Shown here: in pieces, positions 1 to 6,859 of the stretch
Numbering within the stretch: the first letter of the stretch is position 1
How the letters are laid out: the number at the start of each line of letters is the position of its first letter
NCBI GenBank assembly: GCA_964585635.1
Contig: CAZPEV010000172.1
Coordinates: 1-6,859 of the forward strand
DNA length: 6,859 nucleotides
Source of the DNA: CAZPEV01 sp964585635
GTDB taxonomy: Bacteria > Zixibacteria > MSB-5A5 > GN15 > JAAZOE01
Direction: 5' to 3'
Translations under genes and position numbers: made by a program
Notes under the pieces: generated by a model
Database searches by the model: none
What the model saw: the letters and a program-made list of their open reading frames with translations, nothing else
What the model was told of the DNA's origin: nothing

Positions 1-52
1 TCGTCCCTACATTCACGTGCGGCTTCGTCCGCTCAAACTTCTGCTTGGCCAT
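1..52 (-). CDS. tuf: Elongation factor Tu, N-terminal fragment (runs off the left edge)
   Basis: Only the first 17 codons are in the window. They read MAKQKFERTKPHVNVGT, the highly conserved EF-Tu N-terminus that leads into the GTP-binding P-loop (GHVDHGKTT, outside the window). EF-Tu is the cytoplasmic GTPase that delivers aminoacyl-tRNA to the ribosomal A site. The ATG at 52-50 is the only sensible start: it gives the family N-terminus exactly and has an AGAGG Shine-Dalgarno six bases upstream. It lies 26 bases downstream of the fusA stop, as in the classical str operon, so it is probably co-transcribed with fusA. The identification is firm from the motif and position. Whether this is the only tuf copy cannot be seen. 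Confidence 0.95.
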   Translation of the reverse strand, partial: MAKQKFERTKPHVNVGT

Positions 53-58
53 CGCTTG

Positions 59-63
59 CCTCT
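59..63 (-). promoter_or_regulatory. Ribosome binding site of tuf
   Basis: On the minus strand AGAGG (within AAAGAGG) sits six bases before the tuf ATG at 52-50. Sequence and spacing fit a functional Shine-Dalgarno and support this start. It lies in the 26-base fusA-tuf gap, which shows no terminator. Confidence 0.7.
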
Positions 64-78
64 TTCGCTTTCTCTATG

Positions 79-2157
79 CTAATTTTCGATTCCAATTTTC
101 ATGCGATTGGTGATCTCTTCCGGGACCGGCTGATAGGCGGCGAATTCCATCGTGAACACCGCCCGCCCCTGCGAGAGGTTGCGCAGCCGGGTGGCATAGC
201 CGAACATCTCGGCCAGGGGAACGCGGGCCGCAATCGCCTGCACCTTTTTGCGGGGTTCGATCCCCAGGATCTGCGCCCGGCGGCTGTTCAAATCGTTCAG
301 AATGCTGCCGGCGTAAACCTCAGGGCTGGTCACATCCACCTGCATGACCGGCTCCAGCAGAACCGGCTTGGCCTTTTCGAAGGCGTCGCGGAACGCCATC
401 GAGGCGGCAATCTTGAAGGCCAACTCGGTCGAGTCGACGTCATGATGGGAGCCGCCCAACAGGGTCACCTTGACACCGATGATCGTCCCCCCGGCCAGAA
501 TTCCCGTCTGCATTGCCTCCCGAATCCCGCGCTCGATGGAGGGCACGAAGACCCGGGGGATGGCGTCATCGGCCAGCTGATTCTCAAACTCGAACACCGT
601 CCCGGTCGTCAGGGGCTCCAGCGCCACGACGACATGACCGTATTGGCCCCGTCCCCCGGATTGACGAATAAACTTACCTTCACCGGTTTGCCTGATGGTG
701 ACCGTCTCCTTGTACGCCACCCACGGCATGCCGACATTGGCCCGGACCTGAAACTCGCGCACCAGGCGCTCCGCCAGAATATCCAGATGCAGTTCGCCCA
801 TCCCGGAAATGATCGTCTGCCCCGTTTCGTCGTTGGTGCTGACCCGGAAGGTCGGATCCTCATCCGCCAGGCGGGACAGCGATTCCATCAGTTTGACCTG
901 GTCGGCACGGGATTTCGGCTCGATGGCCACGCTGACCACCGGCTCCGGAAACTTCATCAACTCCAGCACGATCTGATGCTTGAAATCGCACAGGGTGTGC
1001 CCGGTCGCCGTCTTGCGAAAGCCGACCGCGGCCACTATGTCGCCGGCGCTGGCCTCGGTGATCTCCTCGCGCTTGTTGGCGTGCATGCGCAGCAAACGGG
1101 CCACGCGCTCCTTCATGCCTTCGTTGGCATTATAGAGATACGAGCCCGCCTTGACGGTCCCGGAATAGATGCGAAAGTAGGTCAAGCGACCAGCGTGTGT
1201 ATCAGACATAATTTTAAACGCCAGTCCGCAGACCGGCTCATCTACATCAGGTTTCCGAATCGCCTCTTTGGACGAACCCGGAATATGCCCTATCACCGGC
1301 GGCTTGTCAAGCGGAGAAGGTAGAAAATCTATGATGGCGTCCAACAATTTCTGGACACCCTTGTTGCGGAAGGAACTGCCGCACAGGACCGGCACCGCCG
1401 CCGCCTGAAGGCAAGCCCGGCGCATAGCGCGAATGATATCGGCCTGATCGAGAGGCCGGTCGGCCAAATACTCCTCCAATAAATGATCGTCGTAGCTGGA
1501 AATCGCCTCCAGCATCGACTCCCGGGCGGCGGCCGCCTCCTCCCGCATATCATCGGGAATCGGCATATCGATAAAGCGGGTTCCCTCGCTCTCGTCTTCG
1601 TACACCCGATAGGTCATACCGATCAGATCGACGATTCCCGTGAATAAGTCTCCCTCGCCAGCCGGAACCTGGATTGGGACCGGATTGGCGCCCAGCTTAT
1701 CGCGCATCTGGCGGATGGTACCTTGGTAGTCGGCGCCGATGCGATCCATCTTGTTGACGTAGGCAATTCGGGGAATGCCATACCGATCCGCCTGATGCCA
1801 GACGGTCTCGGATTGCGGTTCCACGCCCCCGACGGCGCAGAAAATGCCGAGGGCACCATCCAGCACCCGCAGCGACCGCTCCACCTCGGCCGTGAAATCG
1901 ACGTGTCCGGGGGTATCGATGATATTGATGACGGCGTCCCGCCAATAGGTGGTCGTGGCCGCGGACGTGATCGTGATGCCACGTTCTTTCTCCTGATCCA
2001 TCCAGTCCATGGTAGCAGCGCCGTCGTCGACTTCACCCATGCGATGCGTTTTGCCGGTATAAAAAAGAATCCGCTCGGTCGTCGTCGTCTTGCCGGCGTC
2101 GATATGGGCCATGATGCCGATATTGCGAATATTAGCCAATGATGTCTTGCTCGACAT
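79..2157 (-). CDS. fusA: Elongation factor G (translocation GTPase)
   Basis: EF-G is the cytoplasmic GTPase that drives tRNA-mRNA translocation and, with RRF, ribosome recycling. The 692-residue product matches the usual length of about 690-705. Visible in order: P-loop AHIDAGKT (17-24), switch I region about 44-65 ending in RGITI, G3 DTPGH (81-85), G4 NKMD (135-138), a G5-like GSSF (260-263), domain II from about 305, domain III with GQTIISGMGELHLDI (446-460), domain IV starting near SGGRGQYGHV (500-509), the domain IV tip HHDVDS (571-576), and domain V with DLNSRR (622-627) and the C-terminal QGRAVFTMEF (663-672). The ATG at 2157 was chosen because MSSKTSLANIRNIGIMAHID is the family N-terminus. 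An in-frame GTG at 2202 would add 15 non-conserved residues. The Shine-Dalgarno is weak (TAGGG, six bases before the ATG). Small departures from the commonest sequence are GSSF for GSAF and DLNSRRA for DLNSRRG. The gene lies between rpsG and tuf in the str operon. Confidence 0.97.
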   Translation of the reverse strand: MSSKTSLANIRNIGIMAHIDAGKTTTTERILFYTGKTHRMGEVDDGAATMDWMDQEKERGITITSAATTTYWRDAVINIIDTPGHVDFTAEVERSLRVLDGALGIFCAVGGVEPQSETVWHQADRYGIPRIAYVNKMDRIGADYQGTIRQMRDKLGANPVPIQVPAGEGDLFTGIVDLIGMTYRVYEDESEGTRFIDMPIPDDMREEAAAARESMLEAISSYDDHLLEEYLADRPLDQADIIRAMRRACLQAAAVPVLCGSSFRNKGVQKLLDAIIDFLPSPLDKPPVIGHIPGSSKEAIRKPDVDEPVCGLAFKIMSDTHAGRLTYFRIYSGTVKAGSYLYNANEGMKERVARLLRMHANKREEITEASAGDIVAAVGFRKTATGHTLCDFKHQIVLELMKFPEPVVSVAIEPKSRADQVKLMESLSRLADEDPTFRVSTNDETGQTIISGMGELHLDILAERLVREFQVRANVGMPWVAYKETVTIRQTGEGKFIRQSGGRGQYGHVVVALEPLTTGTVFEFENQLADDAIPRVFVPSIERGIREAMQTGILAGGTIIGVKVTLLGGSHHDVDSTELAFKIAASMAFRDAFEKAKPVLLEPVMQVDVTSPEVYAGSILNDLNSRRAQILGIEPRKKVQAIAARVPLAEMFGYATRLRNLSQGRAVFTMEFAAYQPVPEEITNRMKIGIEN

Positions 2158-2262
2158 ACTCAACCCTACCGCATCGCGTCTTCCAGGTGGCCATGCCTCC
2201 ACTCACGCGACCTTTCAGCAGGGTCAGTCGGCAAGTCGGGGAGGGCAAATGAGAATGAACGG

Positions 2263-2307
2263 TGACTCCTGGCAATATACCAGCGGCGGGCCGCCGGTCA
2301 GGAGTCA
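2263..2307 (-). other. Strong bipartite hairpin in the rpsG-fusA intercistronic region
   Basis: Read as minus-strand RNA, UGACUCCUG (2307-2299) pairs perfectly with CAGGAGUCA (2271-2263). Directly stacked inside, ACCGGCGG (2298-2291) pairs with CCGCUGGU (2286-2279) through seven Watson-Crick pairs and one G-U, closing a four-base CCCG loop. The two stems give 17 pairs, interrupted only by a seven-base bulge (AUAUUGC, 2278-2272) on the 3' side. It begins five bases after the rpsG stop codon. The sequence after it (CCGUUCAUUCUC) lacks the continuous U-run of an intrinsic terminator. It could therefore be a partial attenuator, a processing or 3'-end-protecting structure, or a binding site for a ribosomal protein. 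The pairing is seen directly; the function is inferred. Confidence 0.6.
2274..2301 (-). promoter_or_regulatory. Weak candidate sigma70-type promoter for fusA-tuf
   Basis: On the minus strand CTGACC (2301-2296, four of six matches to TTGACA) is followed after 16 bases by TATATT (2279-2274, five of six matches to TATAAT). It would start a transcript of fusA and tuf with a leader of roughly 110 bases. It lies wholly inside the hairpin described at 2263-2307, and the -35 match is poor, so the resemblance may be accidental. Confidence 0.2.
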
Positions 2308-2312
2308 GATTC

Positions 2313-2783
2313 CTACCACCGAAAGTGCGCAAAAGCCTTATTGGCTTCGGCCATCTTGTGCGTATCTTCCTTTTTCTTTATCGAGGCTCCGTCGTTGTTG
2401 GCCGCGGCCAGCAATTCGGAAGCCAATTTCTGGGCCATCGTTTTCTCGGACCGGGCGTGGGCATAGAGAATAACCCACCGGATCGCCAGCGCCGTCCGCC
2501 GGCTGGCCCGAACCTCGATCGGCACTTGATAGGTGGCGCCGCCAACCCGCCGCGACCGTACTTCCAGCACCGGTTTGACATTGTTCAGCGCCTTGTGAAA
2601 CAGGTCCAGCCCCGGCGTTCCCGATTTCTCTTCGCAGATGGCCAGGGCTGAATAGATAATGCTCTCGGCCGTCGATTTCTTTCCCCGTTTCATCAGATTG
2701 CCGATGAACTGACTGACAACCAGATCGCCGTATTTGGAATCCGGCACCCGGTCGCGCTTTTCTGCCGCTTTTCGCCGTGGCAT
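2313..2783 (-). CDS. rpsG: 30S ribosomal protein S7
   Basis: S7 is a primary 16S rRNA-binding protein that starts assembly of the 30S head and lies near the E-site tRNA and the mRNA exit. In E. coli it also represses the str operon. The 156-residue product has the standard S7 length and pattern: basic N-terminus MPRRKAAEKR, the helix with KYGDLVVSQFIGNLMKRGKK (17-36), the beta-hairpin region around KPVLEVRSRRVGGATYQVP (70-88), RRTALAIRWV (95-104), and the C-terminal ANKAFAHFRW (147-156). The ATG at 2783 gives the conserved N-terminus and has AGGAG eight bases upstream. rpsL ends 20 bases upstream, so the two genes are surely co-transcribed. Downstream is a 155-base gap with a strong hairpin before fusA. 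Confidence 0.98.
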   Translation of the reverse strand: MPRRKAAEKRDRVPDSKYGDLVVSQFIGNLMKRGKKSTAESIIYSALAICEEKSGTPGLDLFHKALNNVKPVLEVRSRRVGGATYQVPIEVRASRRTALAIRWVILYAHARSEKTMAQKLASELLAAANNDGASIKKKEDTHKMAEANKAFAHFRW

Positions 2784-2791
2784 GGGAATCG

Positions 2792-2796
2792 CTCCT
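2792..2796 (-). promoter_or_regulatory. Ribosome binding site of rpsG
   Basis: AGGAG on the minus strand lies eight bases before the rpsG ATG at 2783-2781, inside the 20-base rpsL-rpsG gap. It nearly fills that gap, leaving no room for a separate leader structure between the two genes. Confidence 0.75.
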
Positions 2797-2803
2797 ATCT
2801 ATC

Positions 2804-3190
2804 TCAGCTGGACGCCGCTTTTTTCGGCCGCTTGGTGCCGTATTTGGATCGGCTCTTGGTGCGGTCGGCCACGCCCGAGGTATCCATCGCCCCCCGGATA
2901 ATATGATACCGGACCCCGGGCAGGTCCTTGACACGTCCGCCTCTGATAAGGACAATCGAGTGCTCCTGCAGATTGTGCCCTTCACCAGGAATGTAGGCCG
3001 TCACCTCCATTTGGTTGGTCAACCGAACCCGCGCCACCTTGCGCAAGGCCGAATTAGGTTTCTTGGGAGTCGAGGTATAGACGCGAGTACACACGCCGCG
3101 ACGTTGCGGACACGACTTCAAAGCCGGCGTGTTGGTCTTCTCCGTCACCTGGCGGCGGCCCTTTCGAATCAGCTGGTTGATCGTCGGCAC
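2804..3190 (-). CDS. rpsL: 30S ribosomal protein S12
   Basis: S12 sits at the 30S decoding centre and helps check codon-anticodon pairing. It is also the classical streptomycin target protein. The 128 residues are close to the usual 123-125, with a slightly longer basic tail (KRPKKAASS). Family signatures seen are MPTINQLIRKGR (1-12), CPQRRGVC (27-34), TPKKPNSALRKVARVRL (41-57), PGEGHNLQEHS (68-78) and RGGRVKDLPGVRYHIIRG (83-100). Lys43 and Lys88, the two main streptomycin-resistance positions, are both the sensitive-type lysine. Asp89, the beta-methylthiolation site in some bacteria, is present. The start codon is GTG at 3190-3188, fixed by the invariant PTINQL N-terminus and an AAGGAG five bases upstream. 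It is the first gene after rpoC and follows a strong candidate promoter. Confidence 0.98.
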   Translation of the reverse strand: MPTINQLIRKGRRQVTEKTNTPALKSCPQRRGVCTRVYTSTPKKPNSALRKVARVRLTNQMEVTAYIPGEGHNLQEHSIVLIRGGRVKDLPGVRYHIIRGAMDTSGVADRTKSRSKYGTKRPKKAASS

Positions 3191-3195
3191 AACTG

Positions 3196-3201
3196 CTCCT
3201 T
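3196..3201 (-). promoter_or_regulatory. Ribosome binding site deciding the GTG start of rpsL
   Basis: AAGGAG on the minus strand is five bases upstream of GTG 3190-3188. No ATG lies near this point in the frame, so the strong Shine-Dalgarno together with the conserved S12 N-terminus settles the non-ATG start. Confidence 0.85.
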
Positions 3202-3218
3202 CTCTTCGTAACCCTATC

Positions 3219-3240
3219 AGGCTCTTATATAAAAAAGCCT
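3219..3240 (-). other. Small hairpin in the rpoC-rpsL intergenic region
   Basis: In minus-strand RNA AGGCUUUU (3240-3233) can pair with AAGAGCCU (3226-3219) through seven Watson-Crick pairs and one U-G, with loop UUAUAU. No U-tract follows the 3' arm, so it is not a standard terminator for rpoC. A transcript started by the promoter at 3244-3271 would begin about 3236-3238, within the first arm, so only part of the stem would form on that RNA. On read-through RNA from rpoC the whole stem could form. Its role is unknown. Confidence 0.35.
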
Positions 3241-3243
3241 TTC

Positions 3244-3267
3244 AGTATACCCATTCCCCGACCAATG

Positions 3268-3271
<4 letters not shown>
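3244..3271 (-). promoter_or_regulatory. Strong candidate sigma70-type promoter for rpsL-rpsG-fusA-tuf
   Basis: On the minus strand a perfect -35 TTGACA (3271-3266) is followed after 16 bases by TATACT (3249-3244, five of six matches to TATAAT). The -35 box contains the TGA stop codon of rpoC. Transcription would start about 3236-3238, giving a leader of roughly 45-50 bases before the rpsL GTG. It would let the str genes be expressed apart from the upstream rpo transcript. The box match is seen directly; use in the cell is inferred. Confidence 0.6.

Positions 3272-6859
<3,588 letters not shown>

Noticed and set aside
76..1323. A 415-residue plus-strand open frame opposite fusA.
   Set aside because: It is an antisense shadow. 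The minus-strand frame over the same bases encodes a complete, conserved EF-G, and the plus-strand product has low-complexity His/Arg/Asp/Gly/Leu-rich composition with no recognisable domain.
2158..2202. An N-terminal extension of EF-G from a GTG at 2202.
   Set aside because: The 15 extra residues are not part of the EF-G family, and the ATG at 2157 gives the conserved N-terminus. An AAAGG lies nine bases before the GTG, so it is not strictly excluded.
2263..2307. Intrinsic terminator after rpsG.
   Set aside because: The hairpin is strong, but the following bases (CCGUUCAUUCUC) are not a U-run, and fusA and tuf continue in the same direction. It is listed as a structured element instead.
2132..2332. 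A 66-residue minus-strand frame across the rpsG-fusA gap, overlapping the fusA start.
   Set aside because: It starts inside rpsG, runs out of frame into fusA, has no recognisable motif, and its internal ATG after GTGGAGGC is only one base from the GGAGG, too close for initiation.
2804..3190. Possible streptomycin-resistance allele of rpsL.
   Set aside because: Residues 43 and 88 are both lysine and proline 91 is kept, which is the sensitive-type pattern.

Overview
The window is a contiguous piece of the bacterial RNA-polymerase/str ribosomal locus. Every gene lies on the minus strand, so transcription runs from the right edge to the left. In order of transcription it holds rpoC (beta' subunit, 5' end outside the window), rpsL (S12), rpsG (S7), fusA (EF-G) and the first 17 codons of tuf (EF-Tu). 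This is the classical rpoC-rpsL-rpsG-fusA-tuf order. No mobile element, CRISPR array, tRNA, rRNA, phage gene or accessory system was found. The long plus-strand reading frames are antisense shadows of these genes.

Organism: all five proteins are clearly bacterial and look intact. RpoC has the large insertion (SI3-like, roughly 175 residues) inside the trigger loop that is typical of Gram-negative lineages. Its bridge-helix region continues into a PQK...GEIIENPI stretch resembling Bacteroidetes and other FCB-group RpoC rather than Proteobacteria. The moderately high GC and a near-consensus sigma70-type promoter upstream of rpsL (not the TAnnTTTG type of Bacteroidetes) point to an FCB-group relative outside Bacteroidetes, or another little-sampled Gram-negative phylum. 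This placement is an inference from remembered motifs, not from a tree.

Layout from right to left: rpoC fills 3268-6859. A 77-base gap follows, with a strong candidate promoter whose -35 box overlaps the rpoC stop codon, a small hairpin at the predicted transcript start, and a good Shine-Dalgarno for the GTG-initiated rpsL. rpsL and rpsG are only 20 bases apart. A 155-base gap separates rpsG from fusA and holds a strong bipartite hairpin (2263-2307), starting five bases after the rpsG stop. The fusA-tuf gap is 26 bases.

The genes work together in gene expression: transcription elongation (RpoC), 30S decoding and head assembly (S12, S7), and the two elongation GTPases (EF-G, EF-Tu). The main point of interest is regulatory. 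The rpsL-rpsG gap, where E. coli carries its S7 feedback site, is too short for one here, while the rpsG-fusA gap carries an obvious structured element.
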